Below are positions 14,001 through 25,793 of a DNA stretch of 64,000 nt, piece by piece. Under the pieces are notes generated by a model. The model ran no database searches. It saw only the letters and a program-made list of their open reading frames with translations, and was not told the DNA's origin. Source of the stretch: Symbiodinium natans (taxonomy: Eukaryota > Sar > Dinophyceae > Suessiales > Symbiodiniaceae); NCBI GenBank assembly GCA_905221605.1, contig CAJNDS010001657.1, forward strand, positions 64,001-128,000, written 5' to 3'. The translations under genes were made by a program, and so were the position numbers. Each line of letters opens with the position of its first letter. Position 1 is the first letter of the stretch.

Positions 14001-17000
14001 ATGACTCACATCGTTCCACATCCTTCGGGGTTGGGGGCTGGATGGGGTTGGGACCATCGCAGTCCAGCTTCGGCGCTTGTCTAAGAACGGCAGCATCGAC
14101 TTGGCAACAAGGTGCCTCAGCTGTGGGACATTGAAGCAGGATGTGGATGCCCGCGCAAACCATTCCCATTGTTTTCGCCCGGCGCTTCATCTAGGGATGG
14201 CGAACAGACTCTTGGGGGATACTTTACTTGGGTCGGCGATGATGCCTGAGTTTGGCCATGGCCCTGCAGCAGCCTGAGCCGTGCAATCAAAATCTCGGGG
14301 CATCTTTGAACTTCACATGGCTGCCTCGGCTCCGCAGCCTCGCGACTCTGGACTCTAGACCCTGGCCGCAAGCAGAAAAGTGTAAACTTTACCCTGCAAT
14401 GGTTTCCAGGATGCCCAAGTTCTGCACCTGCGGCGGAGAGGCCTGGGCTTTGGGGGCAGGACAAGCGTTTTCAGGGAGGGGTTGGGGTTCGGGTCAGGGT
14501 TCGGGCCGAATCCGATTCAGTTGTGTAGGCAGGGGAAGTGACCGTGATAGAGCATGATCTTGGCAAGCGTCCACCCGTCCCAGCGATGGTTTGCAACACG
14601 GAGAAGGCGGCACGCTTCACCTTAGCTTGCTGAGGCTAGGCAGACAAGGCTCGCTGGTGGAGGACCTTGAAAAAAACCAATTGCGCTTGCTGCACCGTGA
14701 CCGCCATACCAGGCTTGACCTGTAAAACGCCAAACCCAAACAATCCCACCTCAACCCCTGCAACTATTAGAGGCTCTTCGCTGAAACCCCCATCATTCGG
14801 AAAAAAAACATGAAACCGCACCACTGAATCGATCAAAGCTCAGCCCTTAAACGCTCTTTAACTGCACTTTACCCGAAGTTTTTACCCCCAGGGGGCCTCG
14901 AGCTGCTCGTGCCAGCAGATCCTTTCTTTGCAGCAGGGATTTGAATTGCGTTTTTGGGCTCAAGGGAGGCATGGTACGATGTATTAAACAAGCTGGGAGC
15001 AAAACTAACCAAGCATGAACACATTCAACACGCTCGACAAGTTTTTAGTCGCGACTTACAAGGCGGCGGATCCTTCTAGCTTTGTAAGTTGCAGCGTCTC
15101 GTGGTTTTCGGCAGCATTACAACATTTCGAGGCAATCGACAGCTCCAAACTTGCTACGTGTACGATTCCTTGTTTTTAGCACATGGTAGCCGGCTACTCA
15201 ACATGATGTGGTGTAAACACTTCAAGGTCTCCAACTGCTCTCCAAAAACATCTTAAGCACGGCGACATGCTGACTTCTCGTTGTGGTTCGACCTTCCGGT
15301 CTGGGGCAGAGCTCAGGTCGCAAGGGGCTTTTGCGTATTAGGAGGATTCAGGAGGATCCATTTTCGGTGTTCGGGGGCCTTCGTGATAAGCCCCAACTTT
15401 ATATTTCCGGCCGAGGGTCATGATCAAGTGGCGCAGAAATTGTACAACGAGCCGTGGGTTTCGATGAAACCTGCTGTCGACAGTCTTGACCATACCTCAT
15501 TCATTCATGGCGAGGCGCAATATGATGCATTGCTTCGAGAACGGAAAAAGGCTCCTCAAAAACACCTTTGGCCATGTGGCATTGGTAGGCTCTGACCATC
15601 GGCCAGTCGCACACGCAGTCGCCGATGATGTTGGCCCGCTCGGTCGCGCGGACCAATTGTGACAATCCCTTGTAGTTTTGTGTCGCCTTCCTTGCATGGG
15701 AGGGCTTAAAGTCGGGGGTCTGAGTTGTAGCTGCACGCCGAGGATGGGCATGTGCATGAAAATGTGATATGTCAGGATGTTGTATTGCAGGGTCATGCAT
15801 GCATCACTGCACACGTCGATTCTCAGACAAATGCTTTTCTAGACTTCAGCTAGTTACTAGTTTGTTTCACACCCACAAGTGGCCGAACCTTACCTTTGAA
15901 GTATGGACGAGAAACCCCAAGCCATCTTTGAGGATCCTCATTCCGCCAGTAGCTTTTCTCAAGCAAGTCTCAAGAAATACGCCAAGACGTCTTCTGCCGT
16001 GGCCGCCTGCGGCTGCGCAAAGCTCTGACGTGCGTGTGGGAGCTTCTATTGACCATTTCCATTGCAAGGGGCATGGGTGGTCCTCAGACAGCCCACGCGA
16101 ACAAGTACTTCTTTCTTTAAGTGGCTGGTGGAAAGGACGCTCAGCCCGCGCACTTGCTATTTTTCAAGCATTCCGAGTGCCTATGCTGTGTATTTAGGAA
16201 GCAGTGCAAAATCACATCAGCGTCTTGTAAACTATCTCAGCACCTTTTCTGCAATGCGTAGACAACAAAGGAAGTCCACAACAAGAATCTCATTTGAGTG
16301 TCTTCGGTCAGAAACTTTTCATAGAGGGCTGGCCGTGATGGGGAAAACTTGCCCCAACCAAGTGGCGGACAGTTCGTGCTTTGGAATGCCTCGGGTGAAT
16401 CTACAATGGTAAATCTACAATAGTATTTGGAAGAATGCGAAAATTCGGACTGAACAAAAGGGAGAAGCCTAGCAAGCTTCGCAAGCAAGCCTGGAGTCCT
16501 GGAGTGGAAGTTTGTAGCTTGACACTGGTCTTCTTAGTGCCTTGTTTCGCTGCTGTATGAAACAAGGCCTCCAACAACAGTTTTGCAAGAAAATAGTCCG
16601 CGAGCTTGCCGGATGCGCATTCATGTACTGTTCCGGTCGAATCAGAGCCCCAGAGCCCGAAGAAGGCCCGGAGCCCTTCAGCCCTAAGGCCTGCTTCAAG
16701 TCCTCAGGCAAGAAGCCTCAACCCCCCAATCTCATCTTGAGCCGTTTAAACAATCTCGGGGAGCATCGACACTGGTACAAGCCGGTGCAAGTAGAAAGGC
16801 TGCAATCGAATCTTGTCCTCCACAATAAGCTCCACCAGCGCGGTGTCCAGCAAATGCTGCCGCTCCGGCAGCCGCGCAGCCAAGCAAAGTCGGGCCATCT
16901 GGGACCTGATGCTGAAGCGCTGAAGCTCTTATAGGGTCTCTATACTCCCCTTAGAACCTTAATAAAGAATACAATATAATTCCCAAGGGGGATATAGGTC

Positions 17001-17579
17001 TCTCTTGATAAAAGGGTTCGGTCGCTTCAGGTGTTGTGGGACTTGGATTCGTGCTACTTGGTTACTTGGGCATGGAGCACCCCAGAATCCAGACCGTGTG
17101 CAAGGTTTTGGCGGCTGAGCCTTTGGGTCTGTTTAGCCTAGCAGGAACTTGAGGCAACGGATGTGGCCGACGGGTGGCTGCATGTATGGAACTTTTACTC
17201 TGTGTGGCTGGGCGTTGGCAGCTCCCAATTCACTTTTAGAGTGCTTTCTAGGGGGTGGCTGGATCAGGGCCGAGTTTCGGGCGTTGGATTGCGTATCTGG
17301 GTCGCTTACTCCTCTTTCATCCTATGCTCAAGGTTTGGAAGGTCAGGACTGCAGATCTGCAGCCAGGAACCTCGTCGTTGCTGCTTATTGCTACTTGTTG
17401 CTACTTGCTGAGGTGAGCAGCGGGTGCAGGAAGCACTGCAACGGAGATTCCCACCTCAGACACGTTCTTTCAAAAAGGGTTGAAGACTCCCGTGGATTTT
17501 GGGCTCATCTTGCGCAGGAGCGGCGTCAGCGCGGCCAACGCAGTGCTACCACCAAACACAAACTCGCCACAGCTCCAAT
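11029..17579. other. gene-poor DNA with AT/TG microsatellite at 11.67-11.87 kb
   Basis: Around 11,672-11,870 there are short runs of ATGT, ACACAC and TATATA. The rest has only short open frames without recognisable domains. At 16,930-17,000 there is a weak inverted repeat around TATACTCCCCTT and AAGGGGGATATA, resembling the arms of the better hairpin 600 bases further on. Confidence 0.45.
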
Positions 17580-17680
17580 TTGGGATGTTCCCCCTTATAC
17601 TAACAGTCCTCAATTGGGATTATAGTACCCCCTATTCTCATCCCGATTAAGGACTGTTAATATAAGGGGGAACATCCCAA
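17580..17680. repeat. 41-bp inverted repeat (hairpin / foldback element)
   Basis: The arm at 17,580-17,620 (starts TTGGGATGTTCC) is the reverse complement of 17,640-17,680 (ends GGAACATCCCAA) with three mismatches in 41, around a 19-base loop. The outer 20 bases pair perfectly. No flanking target duplication is clear, so it may be a small foldback or MITE-like element, or a transcribed hairpin; the sequence does not decide. Confidence 0.85.
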
Positions 17681-18991
17681 GCTGCCATCACCACATTGCA
17701 TTCAGCAAAAGGAAAACCTGTCAACCTGAACATGTCGGGCGGCCTGGAGAGCAGCAGCCGCAAAGCGGCTGCAGCTAGCGATGGCCCTCGAGCCCGATCC
17801 GGGCTCAACACCTTGCAGGCAGTTTCATGTTACTTTCTTTTTGTTACCTCTTTGGGCTTTTTGATGGCTTCTGCTTGAAGTGATGTAAAGGGTGAGGGCT
17901 CGGCTGAATCAGAGTTTCAGGTTGGGTGGTGTGCCGGCGCAACACACTTGTGACAAGCGTGTGCCGCGCACCTGTCTTTTCCATACGGATTGGTGAATGG
18001 CGTGTGTGTGCAAACACGAACAACCACCAGCGGTCACCGGCGGGAATAAAACAAGCGTCTGCGAAGTCCAATGTTGTCGTCCTAAAAACCCTATAAACCC
18101 TAAATCTACCCCTTTGTAGTTGACCAAGATAGCCCTTAAACTCCGTTTATAGCCTGTCTTCGCCACAGCTGGTTACCGTGTCCTGCTGCCTCCTGTTCCC
18201 TCGTTCCCTCTCACCCGTTCACTTGCTCTTTGTATCTCTCACGTATGGCAGGCCTGGTCCGATGCACATGGGGAGTCTCCCATGTCATGGAACCACGAGC
18301 GCGGGGGTGCCAGCCTCAGAATGTGGAGAAACACGACTTTGAAAGCATGACTTGACTAGGAACCTCCAGCCCTGCTTTGTGGAGATATTTGACTTGCTTA
18401 CTCCAAAGGGCGCTGAAGGCTCTCAGAGGCGCCAAAGGTTTGTTGTTGCCCACCAAGTCTGTGTAGGGGTTTGTTAAGAATTCAAACCGACCAGTCTCCG
18501 CATGGGTTAGGTGCAGGGCGTGTAGGGCAGGGTGGAGATGATCGAAGTAATATCTTTGGGGGTTCGGCACCGCTGTGCACCGTTGAAAAGCTGCAGAACT
18601 GGGTGCTAAAGGGGTTGTGCACCTGCCTTTCAAGAAGCACTCAGTTGCTATCTTCTGACAAGAAGCTTTGGGTTGCCCTGGCGCAAGCTCAGCATTTCCT
18701 CAGCTTGTGATCCCTGACCCTGCTGTGATCACAGGTTGGCCCTCAGATCCGCAAAGCAGGCGTCTGGCACCCCTCCTGGAACATGGGAAGATGTTCGTCC
18801 CGAAGGCTGCTGCACGTATGTGATGTAACAAGCGATTGTAACAAAGACCTTTATGTCATGTGGCACGGACAACAACATGAAGCAGGTTACTCAAAGTCCC
18901 CTTTGTGACAACGGCGGTCTGCTTCTCGTGTTGCGACTTCAATCTGTCAAGAAAGGGTGGACCAATGAGCATGGCGACGGCCTTGATTCCA

Positions 18992-19375
18992 TCAAGTCGA
19001 TTGTGCTAACCAAGAAAAGCAACCTGGCACACAAAAGGTGGTGTCTGATAGATTTTGACAGCTGGACGTGGTTGTGATGGAGGCAGAAGACGGCGATCGA
19101 ACACAGAAGAATCCAAAGAGCTGTGGGCACCCGAGAATGAGAAGTTCAAGCGCTTCCTCGGCCTCTGCAATGGGAGCGTCGTAGAGGTGACGGGATGTAG
19201 ACATGGACTCTGCAAGAGAAGCTTGTTCCGCATTGGCATCCTCCTCTGGCTCTGCTGGATGTTCGAGAAAAAGCCGTACAGTAAGGCTCGGATAGGAGAC
19301 GAAGTGTTCGTGAACGATGACCGCTGCTATCGCCCTTATCACTAGAAACAGGATTCCCTCCTCACTCAGCGTCAA
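18992..19375 (-). CDS. possible exon, unknown protein
   Basis: An open frame on the minus strand gives a peptide with a hydrophobic stretch near its start (about residues 8-25) followed by an acidic, Ala/Glu-rich section. The composition is more protein-like than in neighbouring frames, but there is no domain, no joined exon and no homology that I recognise. A chance open frame is quite possible. Confidence 0.18.
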   Translation of the reverse strand: MTLSEEGILFLVIRAIAAVIVHEHFVSYPSLTVRLFLEHPAEPEEDANAEQASLAESMSTSRHLYDAPIAEAEEALELLILGCPQLFGFFCVRSPSSASITTTSSCQNLSDTTFCVPGCFSWLAQST

Positions 19376-20801
19376 TGTAGGCCACGCACGGCCCTTCGCT
19401 CAATGAACCACCTGCGCCTCTTGCTGTCGTCACAAAGATGAAGCTGGCTGATTGGGCGAGGCAATGCAAGGCCAACAGGAAGTGGAGAACAAACGAGAAC
19501 CGGCGGTTGTCAAATGGGAATGGCAGAAAGTGCCGATGGCACAGGTCCGTCCTTCATGCAATGTTTGCAGAGCAGGCTGAGTGGCGAGCGAGAAGGCAAC
19601 AATCATACTCAAAGCCCTCCCAAAGCTAAAGCTCTTCTTCGAAGAGGACTGCCCCAAGACCAAGGCGGTAGAGGAGGAGCAGTGGAAGGGGATTTTTGGG
19701 GGCTACAAGGCGGCTACAAGCTGGTTCGCTGAGCCTAAAGGTTGAGGACGTAACGGACATGCCAACATGCAATAAACACACATGAACAATATAACCAATA
19801 TAACCTGTTTCTTCTCCTTCTCAGCGGGTATGGGGCTAGAAGTTGCCCCCATCTCTGTGTCTCTGTCTACCTGTCCCACTATCCCCCCCCGCTCCGTCAT
19901 CTTCCTCCACATATACACAAATATAACCACACAAATACAGAAAAAACCTACAGGTTGTTCATAGCGCCGGCACGAGATATTGCATGGTTGTTTCAAGTGC
20001 TGTAGATGTAACCCTCAAGGCTAAGCACAAGCATCCGACCAAGAATGCGGCATTGCCAAAACGAGGCTCAAACTCATCCATCAGTGGCTCAGGCCACTCG
20101 AGGTCCGAGGAGTCGTTGAGGGAGACAGGGACGCAACCTCACACTGAACTTCAGGCCCCCATCGGAGAATGAGCGGCCAAAGCAGCCACGGATCCCAGAT
20201 CCCGATTGCGGCATCAAAATGCTATGCAGGCCCCAACTTACAAGATCCCGACCTGGAGGTGCAGGTCTCTGGGCATCAACAAAGGGATACTTATTGTTTT
20301 ACCCGCCTGATCCTTATATAAACCCCTAAGCCCCTGAGCTCTTACCAGCCCTGAGCCGAGTGGCCAGAACTGGAGCACGACATGCTCCTGAGCCGCTTTT
20401 CTTCCCATGCTGGCGGTGAGGATATGAGTTACGGGAAGGAGAACACTTATGGACTTATAGTCAGGGCCTTGCCCAGTTTGGGTAATTGCACCACCGTGGC
20501 CCAGATCATAGCCATAATATCCTAAAACACTTTACCATATAGAAAAATAAGGTGCAATTATCCAAAATGGACAAGGTATTACATCACCGTGAACATAGAC
20601 AAGGCCTCCCCTGACTCTATGGGCTTATGGGGAGTCGGCTGCAGGGCTTGACACACCAAATGAACTCCTGGTGCATCGAAGGCGCTTGTCCCGGATGCAG
20701 GTGGCTGGCCCTTCCTTCAGCTTCATGAAGGATGGCTTTGGGAGTTTTTTCGGCCGCATGTTGGTTTGACACCGGTAGCTTGGGTTGACTCCGGCTTTTC
20801 A

Positions 20802-21222
20802 CTAGTTCCGACTCGCAGTAGCAGCCCAAGGCGCGAAAGGTACTTCTGACACCAGATCCCAGTCGTCATCCTCGGGCACCGGGATGCAGTGTACCGGCAC
20901 CATGGTTGTCATGACCTGGCAGTTGGATTTGCAGTGGCCATATCTCAGATAATCGCAGCAGAGTGTGAAAGTCTTAAACCGGGATAAGGGCCCGTAACTT
21001 GCAAAGTCCGGCTTTGGCCTTCTTGACCTCGGCAAGCTCCTGCCGCAGGATCACGTTCCTTAGCGCTCCCAGGTTGCCTGTTTGTGCTTTTTTGCGAGGT
21101 GTGTGGATTGAGGGTTTGAGCTCCCAGCATGCACACATCAATAATGAAAAATGCAAAGACAAGTCTCTCTTGCACGTAGGCAAAGGCCATCTCCACGGCC
21201 GCCTGAAGGAATGTATCGGCAT
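20802..21222 (-). CDS. possible two-exon gene fragment, unknown protein
   Basis: Two overlapping minus-strand frames look coding-like. The upstream one ends in a Lys/Glu/Ala-rich helical segment (about 20,974-21,120). The downstream one has a Cys-containing segment followed by an acidic DDDWD stretch and stops at 20,802. A splice near 20,975-21,010 could join them, but I cannot fix the junction. No domain is recognised. Confidence 0.2.
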
Positions 21223-21544
21223 TGCGGGAAGGAGAACTTAAGTTGTAGGTTGCGCTGTGTGCACTTAAATATCTTCCATATATCAAGGCCATGTTGGTGA
21301 TGATGTCTGATGGGGATGAGCCGAGGCCTCTCGCAGCTAAAGCAAATGACAAGTAAACCACTTCTTGAATCTGCCATCCCCATAGTCCAGCAAATCCTCA
21401 AAACTAACCCTCCGCCTTAAACTCCCCAGACAATAAAAGCTGTCCATGCCTCCCTGCGAATTCCCGCCACAAGACGCTGCACATGCTCCGAGGTTTCGAG
21501 CACCTGGAGCTCACAGGCGACAGGGACCATCATGGCAAGCAGAC

Positions 21545-21596
21545 AGAGAGATAGAGAGAGAGAGAGAGGGAGAAACAGATAAAGAGAAAGAGAAAG
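21545..21596. repeat. GA-rich microsatellite
   Basis: AGAGATAGAGAGAGA-type purine repeat with a few interruptions. Confidence 0.85.
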
Positions 21597-24500
21597 ACTA
21601 GTGTCCTAAGCCAAACATTGAAGCTTCAAAACGTAAGCCTGAACACCCTCAACCTTAAACCCGGAACCCTAGGTTGGTGGGGTACATTAGACAAAGTTCG
21701 CGGCTTCAAGATGTCTTGATATGCTGAGGCTCGTTGTTTTCCGATTCGGGCGTTCGGATTAGCCTCCGGTCCTTGCACCTCGAGCACTTGGCCACAAATC
21801 CTGTTACATGTTGCGCTCCACGCAGAAGGCCCGAGGGCTGAGACTCAAAACCCTTGCAGGAAAAAAAAAAACAGCCCGTTCCACCCCTTTCAAAATCCGG
21901 AAATCCCCAGCATATCTTGAACCCTAATTTAACGCCTGAATTGCACAACAAGCCCTAAGTAGAATGTAAACCACTGCTCCGAGGTCCAATGGTTGCAAGT
22001 GGCATGCCCCAGCTGCGAGTCCGTGCGGGCCGTGGCTGCCTACGACGGTTGCGACCGGTAATTTCCGTATCTCTCACGACTTTCACGGAGGCCGCACCTT
22101 GCAGTGCATGGAAAACCCTGAATAGACGGACTCGTCTCACACCCCCAGAACACCCTGCCCAGCACAAAATTCCAGGTGGCATCGGGGGTAGATTGGTGCA
22201 GGTCCATCGGTTGGTATTCTGATTGAGTCAACCTGTCTCTTGGTGCGACGTGTACTGTTCGGTGGCATGAAAGAATACGGTACGTCCCTGTGCCTCTTCC
22301 CAGAGCCTCGAAGGCACACCGACCCTGCCTCCACCCTTGAAAACACGTCCTACAACTGTCCTACGATACAGTGCTCTTCTTGGCCCTTCGACCCCCATGC
22401 TTCACCCGCAGTGTTCTCTCTGAACGTCACTGTCGCCCTCAATCTTCTCTAGACCATCTCCCCTTGGCCGCCCTCCGCCCAGGGGGATATATAATGTGTT
22501 CCTCGATCTTCTCGTATCATGTCTTCTCATGCGATGTTCTTCCTTCTCCTGTGCCTGTTTTGCAGCCACTTGTATTCGGTTTGCCGTCTCGCCCTTTGTC
22601 TCCCCAGGAAGTTGGGTATAGGGTCGAGGGTTGAGGCTGTATATGTTAGGTTTAGGATTCTCGAATTTCGGGTCCAGATACTTACCCTCGGCGCATGGCA
22701 GCCCAAGCATGTGCTGTCTCCCTGCGAATGACATTCCAAAACCCATAGCTTAGAATCAGGGCGCCCCCAAACACACGAGGTGTGTATTCATTGCACAGGA
22801 AGCGGGACCGTCCTGGACTTCTTGGAGTGGTTGCTGGATTGAGCAGCTCCTGGGAATTTGGACTCTCAGCACACGACCCCACACCTATGTGCAGAAAAAA
22901 GGCAACACTGGAACACCCAAACCAACCATCCGACCTTGGATCATCCAGAACTTTGCTAGATGTCCGATGCGCCGAAGATTAGATGTTGTGATGGGCGCAA
23001 CCTATGGAGGTTCGGACCCCCAAACCTTCTCAAAGGCCTTCCTGTTCAAAATAGCTCAGCTCAAACACCAAGTCTAAAAGTCTAAGAGAGTAACAGAGGC
23101 AGAAGGACACCGAGGAACACCCTTCCGCAGTCGTAAAGCCCAGGCTCCCTGAAAGTAGTCCGCTGCAAAGGGCATCCAACTCGGCCAGCTGTTGGTGAAG
23201 CGCCTGCCCGCAGGGCTGCCTAAAGAATCACTGTCTTCCCTTCGAGAACGAACTGACGTTCACGCTTGCAGGATTTCAGGACTTACATGCTCGATTGCAC
23301 TTCCGGTGCCGATTGCGTGATAGCAACACTTCATCTCTTGCAAGCCAATACCTGCTCAGCTTGCACTGCTACTGAAGGGCAGTACGGCAGCACCTCCAAC
23401 TGCTTCTGAGCGAAGGCAAAGACCGTCCCGGCTTGCTGCAAATGATGACCCAACTCATCCTGCACGTGGGAAAATTGTCTGTTTTAGGAGGCCGCCCCGA
23501 GTAACAAAACTGGCAACCTCTTGCCTGAAACAGAACTCTTGCAATACTTTCACGGTTGATGTCTAAGGTGTCTGAAAGCTCGAGGAAGAGCTAAATTTGA
23601 GGGCTTCAACTTCGCGGCAGATCTACGGTTCTATGCAGGTGGCACAAATTTTCGGCACCCTGCAGCCCGGACAAGCATTGTGCACCCTGGCAGACATTCC
23701 TGTTCAGGCAAATGCGTGCCAGGGCTCCATCATTCTTATCGGCCTACATGCCCGAACGGGCGAGAGCATAACACAAGAATCGAGAGACATATGTGAGAAA
23801 GATGAAGTGCAAGAGCGGACAAAGCGGTTCGATCCGCACGAAGTATCGACAATACATGCGCCCGCACATAAGCCTTGCCAGCGCCCCAACCATCGATCCG
23901 AACGAAGTATGCGCCACACCCACCCGTACTACTCTCCACCACATTCCACCCACCTCTCTCCTGTCGAGTGTGACTGTGTTTGGGTATTGTCATCGGCTGG
24001 GGAAAGCGATGTGTTGAATTGTAACGCACAGACTTAGCGCCTTTGTCGACCAAGAAGCAAGGGCACGACACCCGTACTCGGTGAATCTCGGTGATCTCAT
24101 CCAACGAAACTATCCGACTATGACTGGCCATCTCCTTTAGAGGCCCTCCCTAGCTCACGGCAGCCGTGCGGAACCCTGTACCCGCAGACGCCCAACACCC
24201 AACTACCGCGGTGGGCCCCCTTCTGCCCGCCGGAGAACAACGCCACCTTCGCTTGGAATTCTCGGCGCATCCGCATCCGCATCCACAGGAAAGTCACGGC
24301 TGTGCTCTCGACCCTGCTTGCTGGACTCTGCGCCTTATGCGCAGTGTACTGCTCATGGTATGGTTTGTCGCTGTGCCGACATGGCCGACCCACCCAGTGG
24401 CCATACAGCCCAACGCTCGCAGCGCACGAGGGCCACAATGAAGTTGCGTGTTTACAGAAACAGGCCAGCACCGGCATCGATGCGACAAGCAACTTCGGCT

Positions 24501-25682
24501 TTGGATATTCCACCAGCATCTGCGAGCGCATCGCCCACCCACATTTCCACAGACATACCTTCGCATACGGTACGATGCTAACAATTATCAGTCAGCTTCA
24601 AAAGAGGGCCGCACCTCCCAACTCCTGATTGGCCGAGAACTCAACGGAAACTGCGAGAAAAAAACGCCTTTTGATTTGAGGCTAAAACAACATGGGGCGC
24701 AGGCGAGACCAAAACACGCCACACTTTCTGCTTGAAGCATCTTCCGGCAGTTCTAAGCAAAAAGCGTGCATTGGAGACGCTGGCGGGAGAGCATTTCCTG
24801 CAGAAGAAAACCAGCCGCACGCTTTGGGGGAAAAGCTCCGTGCAAAACCACTGTTCAGTTCCCCCAGGTTGAAACATACGAGCAGGCATTTACTCCCTTC
24901 CCCCCGACACCGAATAGGGCGTTGTGCTTTTGCAGGACATCTTCTTGAGTGCTTACCAGCGCCTGGCCTTTGAAGCAAGGGTGGCACTTCCCAGCTTCCC
25001 CGCCTTGCCTGGCAAGGAAGACGTATGGCTTTTAATCCTCTCCGAGCTTTGCTGCTTCTTCCCTCGGCCCCAGAAGCTTCCGCTAGACTACGCTATACAA
25101 AGGGTGCAAGGTTTGAGTCTTGTTTAGGGTGATTCTTCGTGAAATCATCGGCTTCAGGCTTCGGTTCTTCAAAACGTGGGAGAGTCAGCTGATGAAGCTG
25201 TAAACTCTCGTACGCCCTGAAGAGAAGCGCAACACTGTGTTCTGAGGTCTGGGCCTAGTTTGGGTTCATGTTTTGGCCTTCGAAAACTTACGTCTTCAAT
25301 CCCTACTTCCCTGCCTACGGCAAGGGTGGGGCGCCCAGGAGGCGCCATTGGTCAATGGCCCAAGGGCTCCCGGCAGCTGGGCATCATGGAAATCAACATG
25401 GTTGGCACTTTAAGCTTCAGGTCTACTGGCGCTACCATTCGGAAGCTACATCTAGCACTGTAGGGTGTGTAGACATCGGATTCTCAGCGTGAGGGCTGAT
25501 GTAGCCTCAGTTTTAGTTGCTGTCCTCGACAGCGGGGAAGCTCGAACCCGGAGCTGCATCAGCCGCTTTGTCCAAACTGAGGTTCGTCCACCGTGCCGGC
25601 ACAAAACATGCACAACCTGAGATTGGAAGCTTGGTGACTTGGGGGCCCACAACCTGATATCCATAGCTTCACTTTGACGACT

Positions 25683-25687
25683 GAACC
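25683..25687. repeat. target-site duplication (left)
   Basis: GAACC directly abuts the outer end of the left LTR and recurs at 35,446-35,450 directly outside the right LTR. Five bases is the usual duplication length for Ty1/copia integrases. Because the LTR itself ends in ACT, an eight-base ACTGAACC match is also possible with slightly shorter LTRs. Confidence 0.85.
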
Positions 25688-25776
25688 ACTTAGACAATCG
25701 ATCTTTCACTGGGCCCAAGCGCGCTTCGGTATGCACATGTGACTCAAGGTACTTGACAGTGCTGCAGAAGTTCACT
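25688..25776 (-). repeat. 3' LTR, 89 bp
   Basis: Identical in all 89 positions to 35,357-35,445. Its inner end lies 17 bases from the polyprotein stop codon. The minus-strand bases just before it (25,777-25,793) are moderately purine-rich (AGGAATGTGAGCGG) and would be the polypurine tract, though a weak one. Confidence 0.9.
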
Positions 25777-25793
25777 CCGCTCACATTCCTGAC

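Larger units (their letters stand above)
17681..25682. other. gene-poor DNA with weak exon candidates
   Basis: It holds a GA microsatellite at 21,545-21,596, TTTAGGG-like scraps and two weak minus-strand exon candidates (18,992-19,375 and 20,802-21,222), listed separately. No RNA gene or mobile-element terminus was seen. Just before the retrotransposon (25,452-25,682) the sequence is ordinary, and only its last five bases duplicate the other flank. Confidence 0.45.

Noticed and set aside
14955-14967. TTTTTGGGCTCAAG, possible relic of the dinoflagellate spliced leader
   Set aside because: Has an extra G and lacks the preceding CCGTAGCC; no convincing spliced-leader relic was found in the window.
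23825-23836. GGTTCGATCC, possible tRNA B box
   Set aside because: One base short of the B box and no A box or cloverleaf upstream.
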